Of a stretch of 64,000 bases of DNA, positions 1 through 7,884 are shown one piece after another. The stretch lies in contig NZ_JAGGKS010000001.1 of assembly GCF_017873955.1 (NCBI RefSeq), positions 434,001 to 498,000 of the forward strand, given 5' to 3'. The first letter of the stretch is position 1. Each line of letters begins with the position of its first letter. Below the pieces are notes generated by a model. It saw nothing but the letters and a program-made list of their open reading frames with translations. It was not told where the DNA came from and did no database searches. A program made the position numbers and the translations under genes. This DNA comes from Sedimentibacter acidaminivorans (GTDB lineage Bacteria > Bacillota > Clostridia > Tissierellales > Sedimentibacteraceae).

Positions 1-333
1 TTGGCATTTTTTTTCTGAAAGCGATATGTTTTCAAGTATCGTAAGAGAAGGTGAAACACCCATTGATGGATTTTGGTGAACTCTACCAATAAATTGAGCA
101 CGTTCATTTTCTTTAAGGCTATTTATATTTTTGCCATTTAATATTACTTCGCCTTTTTCTTGTGATAATACACCGCTTATAATATTAAACAAGGTACTCT
201 TTCCACATCCATTAGCTCCAAGGATAGATGTACATTCACCTTTTTCTATGCTAAGATTAAAATCATCAAATATAATTAATTCATTCTCGGTTCCCATGTT
301 AAAGGTTTTTTTTATATTATTAATTTTTAACAT
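1..333 (-). CDS. ABC transporter ATP-binding protein, partial (C-terminal part beyond the window)
   Basis: This is the N-terminal 111 residues of an ABC ATPase whose remainder lies left of base 1. The protein begins MLKINNIKKTFNMG and carries the Walker A motif GANGCGKST near residues 38-46, followed by a Q-loop-like segment (VHQNPSMGVSP). Its ATG overlaps the permease stop as TAATG, so the two are translationally coupled. With the permease and the lipoprotein upstream it forms a TrpXYZ-type amino-acid uptake system, the ATPase powering import at the inner face of the membrane. The T-box leader of the operon supports an amino-acid substrate. The family call is firm; the substrate is inferred. 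Confidence 0.9.
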   Translation of the reverse strand, partial: MLKINNIKKTFNMGTENELIIFDDFNLSIEKGECTSILGANGCGKSTLFNIISGVLSQEKGEVILNGKNINSLKENERAQFIGRVHQNPSMGVSPSLTILENISLSEKKCQ

Positions 334-1199
334 TATAATGCACCTTCCTTTTTTTGTTTTTTTATTTTTAAGTCTGGGCTAAATGTGTTGTAGCTCAAGA
401 ATACTATTACTATCAACGCACTTATTGCCTTTAAATCAGTTGGCTCCAAACCTAAATCAATGGCTACAGCTCCAATAAGTTTATAAGTAACAGCCCCTAT
501 TATTGCCCTTGTAGTACCACGTAGCTTCCTAGAGTTTCTAAATACTGTATCTCCAATTATTATGGATGCAAGAGCTACTACTATAATCGAGGTTCCCATT
601 GTGATATCTGCAAAGCCTTGAAATTGTGCCATCAATGCACCACTCAATGCAACCAGCCCATTGGATAGCATTAATCCTATTAATTTATATTTATTGCAAT
701 TCTCACCTAGTGATTTAACTAATGTTTCATTATCTCCAGTAGCTATTAATAAATAACCTACCTCAGTTTTTAAAAATAAATCCATTAAAATTTTGACAAT
801 TGCTACTATAATAATTAGTACAACTATTTCTTCCATATTATCGAAGATAGAACTATAATTAAATAATCCAACATTTGACTTTCCATTTATCCTCAAATTT
901 ATCGAATATAATAATGTCATTGTTAAAATTCCTGAAAGAAGTGCCTTAATTTTCAATTTTATATTTAATGTATAGGTAATTAGACCTGCTAATGTTCCTA
1001 ACAAAAATGATAGTAATGTGCTTAATATAGGTGAAAGTCCTAATGTAATGAACCTTGCAAATATGAAAGCTCCAAAAGGAAATGTACCCTCAACAGATAA
1101 ATCTGCGAAATCTAATATTTTGTATGTTATAAAAACTCCTATTGCAAGTATTGAAAATACTAATCCCTGCTCTACTGCTGTCAATAATAATGAATTCAT
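333..1199 (-). CDS. ABC transporter permease (BPD_transp_2 type, TrpY-like)
   Basis: A 288-residue integral membrane protein with about eight hydrophobic segments, of the branched-chain permease superfamily that pairs with ABC_sub_bind lipoproteins. Visible landmarks are the N-terminal NSLLLTAVEQGLVFSILAIG helix and the central GLMLSNGLVALSGALMAQFQGFAD region, conserved in this permease group. It sits between the ATPase (1-nt TAATG overlap downstream) and the substrate-binding lipoprotein (138 bp upstream), all on the minus strand behind one T-box leader. AGGACG precedes the ATG. It forms the membrane channel of the importer. Tryptophan or tyrosine is the likely cargo, inferred from the leader rather than from the permease itself. 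Confidence 0.88.
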   Translation of the reverse strand: MNSLLLTAVEQGLVFSILAIGVFITYKILDFADLSVEGTFPFGAFIFARFITLGLSPILSTLLSFLLGTLAGLITYTLNIKLKIKALLSGILTMTLLYSINLRINGKSNVGLFNYSSIFDNMEEIVVLIIIVAIVKILMDLFLKTEVGYLLIATGDNETLVKSLGENCNKYKLIGLMLSNGLVALSGALMAQFQGFADITMGTSIIVVALASIIIGDTVFRNSRKLRGTTRAIIGAVTYKLIGAVAIDLGLEPTDLKAISALIVIVFLSYNTFSPDLKIKKQKKEGAL

Positions 1200-1337
1200 A
1201 CTTAACGTCCTTTCTAGAATTGATGAACAATTGAAAAACAGTTTGATAATAGTTAGAGAACAATTGGAATATTATTTTAATACCATTATTAATCTACTAT
1301 CTCTATACCATTCTCCGATTGTTAATCTATTGTACTT

Positions 1338-2387
1338 CTATTGCTCTGTAAATTCTGCCCCTTCAAATGCCTTGTTATCTTTAGTAAATCCTAATGCTTC
1401 CATAACTTTTGTATTAACTTTTATCTCAAACTCTGGTGCTGATTCAACCGGAATATCTTTTATATCAACTTTATCTACAAGTATTTTTTTAGCCATTATT
1501 GCTGATTGCTTACCTATTCCATAAAAACTAATTCCTTCTGCCATCATTATTCCTTCATCTACATGTGTACTATCTGCTGAAACAGTAATTAATTTATTTT
1601 CCTCAGCAAGTTTTGCAACCAATGATATTGATGAAGCAACTAAATTATCTGTTATAATATATAATCCATCAACATTTTTAGATAGTGTAATAATTGCTTG
1701 TGGTATATCATTAACTGTTGTTATTCCTACAGTATCTATTGTGATTCCCATTTCTTTTGCAATTTCTTTAGTTTTATTGACTTGAACTTCTGAATTTGAT
1801 TCTCCTGTATTGTATATTATACCCACACCCCTAATATCTTTTTTTAGCTTAGTGAATAATTCCAAATTTTCTTTAATTGGTGCTGCATCATCTACACCAG
1901 TAATATTGTTATCTGTAGTATTTCTATCGGTTACAAGTTGAGAGAAAACAGGATCTGTAACTGCTGTAAAAATCAATGGAACGTCAGTTCCTTCTATTGC
2001 TTTCTTTGCTGCTTGAGAAGTAAGAGTCGCAATAGTAAATATCAAATCAACATCATCTTTAACAAATTTTTCAGCTATAATTTGGGCATTAGCTACATCT
2101 CCTTGTGCATTTTTCTCATCAAACACAACATTTACTCCTAATTCTTTTAGCTGATCTATGAAACCTTGTCTCGATGCATCTAAAGCTGGATGCTCAACTA
2201 ACTGAGATATTCCTATTTTAAATTCTTGCTTTGCTTCAGGTTCTGTAGATTCTGGAGCTGGCGTTTCCACTGCTGGTGTTTCAGCAGACTTTTCAGCTTG
2301 GTCTGCAGCTGGTTGACTACATCCTGTTAAAATCATAGGTACACATAATGATAAAGCTAATATTTTTTTTATTTTATTGAAATTCAT
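1338..2387 (-). CDS. ABC transporter substrate-binding lipoprotein (ABC_sub_bind, TrpX-like)
   Basis: About 349 residues. I chose the ATG at 2387 (MNFNKIKKIL) because GGAGG lies 6-7 bases upstream and because it places a lipoprotein signal directly at the N-terminus: positive MNFNKIKK, a hydrophobic core and the lipobox LTGC. A Glu/Pro/Thr-rich linker (about residues 28-52) tethers the domain. The mature part begins KIGISQLVEHPALD, a hallmark of the ABC_sub_bind family, and has a two-lobe periplasmic-binding fold. It binds the ligand outside the membrane for the permease and ATPase encoded downstream. Family members recognise aromatic amino acids such as tryptophan, but ligand residues cannot be read from the sequence. 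Confidence 0.9.
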   Translation of the reverse strand: MNFNKIKKILALSLCVPMILTGCSQPAADQAEKSAETPAVETPAPESTEPEAKQEFKIGISQLVEHPALDASRQGFIDQLKELGVNVVFDEKNAQGDVANAQIIAEKFVKDDVDLIFTIATLTSQAAKKAIEGTDVPLIFTAVTDPVFSQLVTDRNTTDNNITGVDDAAPIKENLELFTKLKKDIRGVGIIYNTGESNSEVQVNKTKEIAKEMGITIDTVGITTVNDIPQAIITLSKNVDGLYIITDNLVASSISLVAKLAEENKLITVSADSTHVDEGIMMAEGISFYGIGKQSAIMAKKILVDKVDIKDIPVESAPEFEIKVNTKVMEALGFTKDNKAFEGAEFTEQ

Positions 2388-2487
2388 AATAATCCTCCAA
2401 ATATAATAGATATTTTTATTTATAAAAACTTTGGCCAAGTTTAAATACAAACTTAATTGATGCTGATGGATATCGCAGTCTCGTTCA

Positions 2488-2578
2488 CCAATTTATCCAC
2501 TCACTTTCGTTCGCATAAATTGGGAACTCGTTGCGTTTGACCTACCGCTATTTTTTCTTCCCTCCGGTCGAAAAATAG
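2488..2578. repeat. Pair of adjacent hairpin-forming palindromes between the T-box and its gene
   Basis: Two dyads sit within 91 bp. One has arms CCAATTTAT (2488-2496) and ATAAATTGG (2515-2523). The other has arms CTATTTTTTC (from 2548) and GAAAAATAG (2570-2578). The sequence between them (2524-2547) is more GC-rich than its surroundings. They lie downstream of the T-box terminator and about 100 bp before the lipoprotein start, where plain leader sequence would be expected. The look is that of a small dispersed palindromic (REP- or MITE-like) insertion, but no second copy is visible in this window. Confidence 0.5.
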
Positions 2579-2589
2579 GGTTAGGGCAT

Positions 2590-2870
2590 AAAAAAAATCT
2601 TTCATTCCTATAAACACATTTACATTGCAAATGTGCTTATAGGGACGAAAGATCCGCGGTACCACCCTAGTTATGATATAACTCATCACTCTTCGAAGTC
2701 AATTAACTTCTAACCCTGTAACGTGGGTATACGTGTTTGTCTACTCGGACATCCTTTTAACAAACCAGCTCCATAGTGTATATTATATTTCTTCGTTATC
2801 GGCTCTCAGCAATACCAATTCTCTGTAAACGTCTAAAATACTTTTCTCTACTTCAACGCTTTAATTATTT
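2590..2870 (-). promoter_or_regulatory. T-box leader with intrinsic terminator
   Basis: On the minus strand the near-invariant T-box AGGGTGGTACCGCG lies at 2668-2655. It is followed by a terminator hairpin (2653-2590) built from ATCTTTC/GAAAGAT and CCTATAAGCACATTTGCA-type arms with a run of T. Upstream, 2840-2760 has the Stem I look, including an AGAGAA...GGTATTGCTGAGAG distal part. Uncharged tRNA pairs with the specifier codon and the T-box and switches the leader to antitermination, so the transporter is induced on amino-acid starvation. Two specifier candidates are visible: TAC (2780-2778) and TGG (2773-2771). I could not settle which sits in the specifier loop. Confidence 0.92.
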
Positions 2871-2876
2871 TTATTC

Positions 2877-2905
2877 ATGATACACTAAATATCTACCCCT
2901 GTCAA
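2877..2905 (-). promoter_or_regulatory. Sigma-A promoter of the T-box transporter operon
   Basis: On the minus strand TTGACA (2905-2900) and TATCAT (2882-2877) are separated by exactly 17 bases, placing the transcript start near 2870, just before the T-box Stem I. The -35 is perfect and the -10 has one deviation. Confidence 0.75.
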
Positions 2906-3115
2906 TAGTTTTTTTAAATTAATTTTTATTCATTGTTTTTAGTATATTTAAATTTTAAGACATATTTATTGATTAAACACTAATAATTAAACATATTCAT
3001 GTATTCATCTCTTCATCTTCTAATATTAATATTTGTATTAATATTTGTATTAATATTACTTAAATTTATACCTATATCTTAACAATCTTTCTCGCATTCC
3101 TTGTTAAGGTAATTT

Positions 3116-3162
3116 ATATCTGCAATAAACATATTGAAAATAAATTACAGATATTGTATAAT
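3116..3162 (+). promoter_or_regulatory. Promoter with flanking dyad upstream of the Tet(M)-like gene
   Basis: TTGAAA (3134-3139), a 17-base spacer and TATAAT (3157-3162) form a good promoter, leaving a leader of only about 20 nt before the ATG at 3190. A dyad brackets the -35: ATATCTGCAA (3116-3125) and TTACAGATAT (3145-3154), with one mismatch. This is where a repressor could bind. A second dyad, CTTAACAA/TTGTTAAG, lies at 3078-3108, and a triplicated TATTAATATTTG-like tract at about 3021-3059. No attenuator leader of the tet(M) type is present. Confidence 0.6.
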
Positions 3163-3189
3163 TAGTATACTAAATTTTCGAGGTTATAT

Positions 3190-5184
3190 ATGAATAAAAC
3201 AATAGGAATCGTTGCACATGTTGATGCTGGAAAAACTACATTTATTGAGCAAATACTTTACATCACAGACACAATAAGAGAAGTCGGTAGGGTTGACAAG
3301 AAAAACACAGTTCTCGATTATCATACTATAGAAAAACAAAGAGGAATAACTGTATTTTCAGACCAAGCTTCGTTAAAATATAATGATACCACTATACATA
3401 TAATCGATACACCTGGACATGTTGATTTTTCATCTGAGATGGAAAGGTCTTTGAAAATTCTGGATTGTGCCGTAATAATTATTTCGGCTGTAGAAGGTAT
3501 CCAAGGACATACAGAAACAGTTTGGAGATTACTGAGACAATATAACATACCAACTATATTTTTTATCAACAAACTTGATAGAATAGGTGCAGACTTTTAC
3601 AAAACTTACGACGATATATATATTAACTTTACAAAAGATATATGTGTTTTTGCAAAACCTAATAATGATGATGGGGATGTATTTTCGTCTATTGTGCCAT
3701 TGTTTAATGATACGGAATTCGATTCAAGTGTTGTTGATTTCTTAGTTGAAAGAAATGATTATTTATTAGAAAAGTACTTGAACGATGAAAAACTTACATT
3801 TTCTGAACTTAATGAAAGTATAAAAAAGCAATTTTCATCTTGCAATATTTATCCATGTCTTTGTGGCTCAGGATTAAAAAATATAGGTATAGATTTATTT
3901 CTGAACTTCATAGATAAATTTGAATTTACTAATTATTCATCACAAGATGATTTTGGTGCTGTTGTTTATAAAATAAAACATCATGAAACCAATAATAAAT
4001 TAACATATATAAAAGTTATATCTGGGCTGATTAAAACAAAGGATACTATCATACACGACATAAACGATAGTATAATTGAGGAAAAAATTAACCAAATTAA
4101 AGTCTCAAGTGGTTCCATTTTCAATTCAGTTAATTCTCTTTCAGCTGGTGAATTTGGTATTTTGGTAGGCATAAACAACTCATATATAGGTGAGGGACTT
4201 GGGATATGTAATGATTTTATAGATTATTCACTAAAACCAGTAATGCAATCAAAAGTGATTTTTGATTCATCTCTTAATCCAAAAGAAGTACTAAGTATTT
4301 TTAAGCTCTTAAACACAGAAGACCCCTCTCTTGGAGTTGAATGGAATAATACATTGTCTCAACTTCAAATAAATGTTATGGGAGTTATACAGCTGGAAGT
4401 TTTAAAACATGAAGTAAAAGAAAGGTTTGGAATAGATGTTAATTTTGAGGAACCTGAAATTTTATATAAGGAGACTATAACAAATGACACCATTGGATTT
4501 GGACACTATGAGCCATATAAGCACTATGCAGATGTAAAATTCAAAATAACCCCAGCCAAAAGAAATTCAGGCATAAGCTACTCAAGCGATATTAATCATG
4601 ATATTCTTTATCCAAGATGGCAAAAACTAGTTTCTAAGCTTGTTGTTCCTGCATGTAGAAGAGGTATTTTAACTGGTTCGCCTGTTACCGATATAAACAT
4701 TGAACTCATAAAGGGCTCTGCTCATATTAAACATACTTCCGGAGGCGATTTCAGCCAAGCTACTTATAGAGCTATTAGACATGGACTTGAAAATGCACAA
4801 AATATATTATTAGAACCATATTATAAATTTAAGATTACTGCTCCACAGGAGCTATGCGGTCGAGTGATGACAGATATTACAAAAATGCATGGGTCTTTTA
4901 GCTCCCCTGTTACAGTTGGAAGCAATAGCGTACTTGAAGGTAGAATTCCTGTAGCATCTTCAATGAATTATGCATCTGAATTGTCGTCATTCACCAAAGG
5001 TAAGGGAAATATATCTCTTGTATTTGATGGATATGATGTATGTCATAATCAATGTGAAATTATAGAAAAATATAATTATGACAATACATCAGATCCTGAA
5101 TTTACATCTAACTCCATATATTGCAACAAAGGGAATGTATATTCAATCCCTGGCAATGACGCAGAAGATTATAGGAGAGGTTAA
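3190..5184 (+). CDS. Tet(M)/Tet(O)-like ribosomal-protection GTPase (EF-G paralogue)
   Basis: A 664-residue translation-factor GTPase. The G motifs are clear: G1 AHVDAGKTT (9-17), RGIT (51-54), DTPGH (73-77) and NKLD (127-130). Domain II follows, then EF-G-like domains III-V (for example GVIQLEVLKHEVKERFGIDV and the domain IV/V boundary near residue 550). It lacks the G' insertion of true EF-G and ends in a Cys-containing tail (PEFTSNSIYC), as in the Tet(M)-like clostridial group. The family binds the 70S ribosome and, in resistance proteins, removes tetracycline. Divergence from classical Tet(M) means resistance cannot be assumed; a housekeeping or other-antibiotic role is possible. It is a single-gene transcript with its own promoter and terminator. 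Confidence 0.85.
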   Translation: MNKTIGIVAHVDAGKTTFIEQILYITDTIREVGRVDKKNTVLDYHTIEKQRGITVFSDQASLKYNDTTIHIIDTPGHVDFSSEMERSLKILDCAVIIISAVEGIQGHTETVWRLLRQYNIPTIFFINKLDRIGADFYKTYDDIYINFTKDICVFAKPNNDDGDVFSSIVPLFNDTEFDSSVVDFLVERNDYLLEKYLNDEKLTFSELNESIKKQFSSCNIYPCLCGSGLKNIGIDLFLNFIDKFEFTNYSSQDDFGAVVYKIKHHETNNKLTYIKVISGLIKTKDTIIHDINDSIIEEKINQIKVSSGSIFNSVNSLSAGEFGILVGINNSYIGEGLGICNDFIDYSLKPVMQSKVIFDSSLNPKEVLSIFKLLNTEDPSLGVEWNNTLSQLQINVMGVIQLEVLKHEVKERFGIDVNFEEPEILYKETITNDTIGFGHYEPYKHYADVKFKITPAKRNSGISYSSDINHDILYPRWQKLVSKLVVPACRRGILTGSPVTDINIELIKGSAHIKHTSGGDFSQATYRAIRHGLENAQNILLEPYYKFKITAPQELCGRVMTDITKMHGSFSSPVTVGSNSVLEGRIPVASSMNYASELSSFTKGKGNISLVFDGYDVCHNQCEIIEKYNYDNTSDPEFTSNSIYCNKGNVYSIPGNDAEDYRRG

Positions 5185-5221
5185 AAAGAGTTGCTACGCA
5201 ACTTCCTAATATATAAAAAAA

Positions 5222-5260
5222 CAAGCTGAGGACTATGAATAGTCACCAGCTCATTTTTTT
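5222..5260. terminator. Bidirectional intrinsic terminator
   Basis: A hairpin with arms GCTG..GACTAT (5225-5236) and ATAGTC..CAGC (5239-5250), with a two-base internal mismatch, is flanked by A-rich sequence on the left and T7 on the right. It lies between the convergent Tet(M)-like gene and the symporter pseudogene and can stop transcription from both sides. Confidence 0.8.
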
Positions 5261-5263
5261 AGC

Positions 5264-6051
5264 CTATTTTTTAGCTAAAAGGTTCTTCCTACTATTTATA
5301 TCTTTCAAATAGTATTCTTCTGATGTGAAAAATTCTTTTGTTTTAGCAACTACAACCCCCGATAAGCCAATTACACCAATCATGTTTGGTATAACTGATA
5401 ATCCAAACAAAAAATCTAGGAATATCCATAAAAACTGTAATCCACCAATTGCCCCTGCAAAACACGCACCAAGATAAACATAGCGCATAACAAGCGAAAA
5501 GGTTTTGCCAAAAAGATATTCTGCCAATTTTTCACCATAAAATAGAATAACATATATAGTGGATATAACAAACAAAAGAATTGAAGGAATTTAGATTTTA
5601 AGCCATTTTTCAGATAGTACATAGGTCCGCCAACATACTCACCGTTAGAATTTTTTTCTCTAAATACTATACCAAGCACAACTTCTGAATACATAGTTAT
5701 CATTCCTAAAATTGCAGTAATCCACATCCAGAACACAGCCCCTGGACCTCCAAAATAAATCGCTACTGGTACACCTACAATATTTGCTGCCCCAACAGTA
5801 GAAGCAAGTGCTGTAGTCATTGCCTGAAATGGTGTAAGACTTCCTTCTGCATCTTTTTCACCATCGGAATCCTTTTTCTTTTTAAATAGTGAACCTAATG
5901 TCTGTGACCAAATGTAACTAAAATGTGTTACTTGCAAAAACTTTAATCTGAATGAGAGAAACACACCGCCTCCAAGTAAAAGTATTAGCATGAAAGGTCC
6001 CCAAAGCATTCCTGTTGCAGTGTTAATAAAATTTACAATTACATCTTTCAT
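5264..6051 (-). pseudogene. Sodium:alanine symporter (AGCS family), internally deleted and frameshifted
   Basis: Two fragments of one AGCS transporter are present. The N-terminal piece (6051 down to about 5590) reads MKDVIVNFINTATGMLWGP and contains the family signatures STVGAANIVGV and GGPMYYLKNGLK. The C-terminal piece, in another frame from about 5585 to 5264, contains YGEKLAEYLFGKTFS and IPNMIGVIGLSGVV. Intact members have about 450-490 residues; roughly 200 central residues, carrying several transmembrane helices, are missing at the junction near 5585. The gene cannot encode a working symporter. It lies 26 bp downstream of the RocB-like gene, so the ancestral operon probably coupled uptake to peptide or amino-acid hydrolysis. 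Confidence 0.88.
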
Positions 6052-6077
6052 TATTTACCTCCTATTTTATTTTAGAT

Positions 6078-7706
6078 TTATGAAAATAATTTCTTTATTA
6101 ATTCATTAATCAATGTATATGTGTTAGTATTTAAATCTTTAATGTATACTCTTTCTGTGAACTTGTGCAAATCCTTACCCCAAGGTCCAATATTTACAAC
6201 TGGTATTGAAAGAGAATTAATCGTTTCAAACGGTATAGAATATAAATCATAATTCCAAAGCGGCATATTGTTTTTAATATATGGCACTGTTGCTTCATAG
6301 TTTTGCAATGCAGCATAACTCAAATCTGAAATCCCCATGAAGTAATGCTTTTTTTTAATATTACTTCCATATAACAATAAATTAATTTCATTTAAGCTAT
6401 TTGATACTTCTCTAACTTTAGCATCCAAATGTTCAAATTTATCGTTTGAGATATGAGGATAATACGGAGGTGAAATTGCAATAACAACAGTTGGACCACT
6501 ATACTGTGTGAAATTCATAATTTCTTTAATAATTTCAAAATTGCTCTCTGGCATAGAAATTTTTCCATCTTTTATACTCTCAGAAATTCTTGCATAAATT
6601 TTTTCTAGTACATTTTCAACTTTATCTTTATCATTTTTAATTGCATCTGATAAAAATTCATCATAAAGCTTTACATTTATGGGAAAAGAACACCTATGTT
6701 CTGAATCTCCATAAAAAATATCTGCATTTTTATTATAACTTTCCATAGACTCTAATAAAGAATCAGCACAAATTTTCTTCATTATTGATAAAATATCTTT
6801 AGGAGTTTTAGTTAAAGTTAAAAAACTCAAAAAACCACCTGCAGATTCTGGTATGGAAGCATCATAACACTCCTTAAAATCTCTTGCAAAACTCCAAGAA
6901 GGTGGGGGTGCTATTTCTCCTAAATCTCTATCACATAGTTCACTGTTTATTTCTGTATTACATATTATTTTAGAAAGGATTAAGTTAGGATTGAAACCGT
7001 TAAATATTTCGCCAATGTGGCTTTTTACACCTCTCACATAGACTGTTATCATTGTTTTTCCTACCGAACCCTCATATATTACAGGTATATTTTTATCCTC
7101 TCTACTATGTGGCTCTGAATTAATTATCAGTGAATATTTTAAATGATATTTTTCCTCTAAATTTTTAAGCAATATGCCTGCATGACGCATTCCCACCGAA
7201 AGCGTTTCCTCATCAGGTACAGATAGGAATAAAATATTTACATCACACTTATTATCTTCAGAAAAGTCTTCAAGAACTTTAAGCTGTATACACATCCCAC
7301 CCTTCATATCTGCTGTTCCACGACCAAATATCCATTCTTCTGACAACAAATCTGTAGTTATTTCTTCACTTAACTTTATATTTTTTAAATTTTTTTCAAT
7401 ACTTTCTGTGTCATGTGCTATATTCTTTAAATTTCCATAGTCATTAACATCTACTACATCATGATGATTTAAAAGTATAATAGTTTTATCACTACTACCC
7501 TTTTTTAATGCCCAGACAATACTTCTGCCTAAATCATCTGTCGGAATCTTTTCCATACCATAATTTCCCGTAGTATCAAAATAAGGGATGTTAGATATGT
7601 GTTTTAATATTGCATTTTCAATATCAATTTCCATTTCCGTGTGAGTGTCACTTTGAATAGAAACAAAAAATTTTAGCATATTTATTATGTTATTACTTTC
7701 TTTCAA
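6078..7706 (-). CDS. RocB-like M20 family peptidase/deacylase
   Basis: About 542 residues, the length of RocB-type M20 proteins (about 550). I place the start at the TTG at 7706 (LKESNNIINML) because GGAGGT lies 6 bases upstream; an upstream ATG would put that site inside the coding region. Metal-ligand motifs are visible: LLNHHDVVDV (first metal), GRGTADMKGG (bridging Asp region), PDEETLS (catalytic Glu pair), and NIGPWGKDLHKFTERV with a C-terminal metal-binding His. RocB acts in arginine utilisation in Bacillus, but its exact reaction is unsettled; a cytosolic zinc hydrolase of an amide or peptide is the safe reading. Neighbours are the symporter pseudogene downstream and a divergent amidohydrolase operon. 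Confidence 0.83.
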   Translation of the reverse strand: MKESNNIINMLKFFVSIQSDTHTEMEIDIENAILKHISNIPYFDTTGNYGMEKIPTDDLGRSIVWALKKGSSDKTIILLNHHDVVDVNDYGNLKNIAHDTESIEKNLKNIKLSEEITTDLLSEEWIFGRGTADMKGGMCIQLKVLEDFSEDNKCDVNILFLSVPDEETLSVGMRHAGILLKNLEEKYHLKYSLIINSEPHSREDKNIPVIYEGSVGKTMITVYVRGVKSHIGEIFNGFNPNLILSKIICNTEINSELCDRDLGEIAPPPSWSFARDFKECYDASIPESAGGFLSFLTLTKTPKDILSIMKKICADSLLESMESYNKNADIFYGDSEHRCSFPINVKLYDEFLSDAIKNDKDKVENVLEKIYARISESIKDGKISMPESNFEIIKEIMNFTQYSGPTVVIAISPPYYPHISNDKFEHLDAKVREVSNSLNEINLLLYGSNIKKKHYFMGISDLSYAALQNYEATVPYIKNNMPLWNYDLYSIPFETINSLSIPVVNIGPWGKDLHKFTERVYIKDLNTNTYTLINELIKKLFS

Positions 7707-7770
7707 TATTACACCTCCAAAAACCTTCATTCACTTAAGTGATGGTAATATAGATATTATATCAACTTTC

Positions 7771-7828
7771 CGTTTGATAAGAATTATATGAATCGTTTAA
7801 AAATCGTTTGAATATCATTTTTTATTAT
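7771..7828 (+). promoter_or_regulatory. Direct repeats CGTTTRA, candidate SARP/BTAD-type operator
   Basis: Three heptamers CGTTTGA (7771-7777), CGTTTAA (7794-7800) and CGTTTGA (7805-7811) lie in the divergent intergenic region, spaced 23 and 11 bases start to start. SARP-type regulators are known to bind direct heptamers at about 11-bp steps just upstream of a -10. A TATTAT (7823-7828) follows 11 bases after the last repeat. The gene at 9437 encodes a BTAD-domain regulator, so self-regulation is plausible but inferred. Confidence 0.45.
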
Positions 7829-7884
7829 CATTTTTATTAATTTTGTTGTATAATAAATTATGATATAAACAAGGAGGATACATT

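Noticed and set aside
131-382. 83-codon open frame on the plus strand
   Set aside because: It is antisense to the ABC ATPase and permease genes and has no ribosome site.
2501-2689. 62-codon open frame on the minus strand
   Set aside because: It runs through the T-box terminator and leader, so it is RNA structure rather than a gene.
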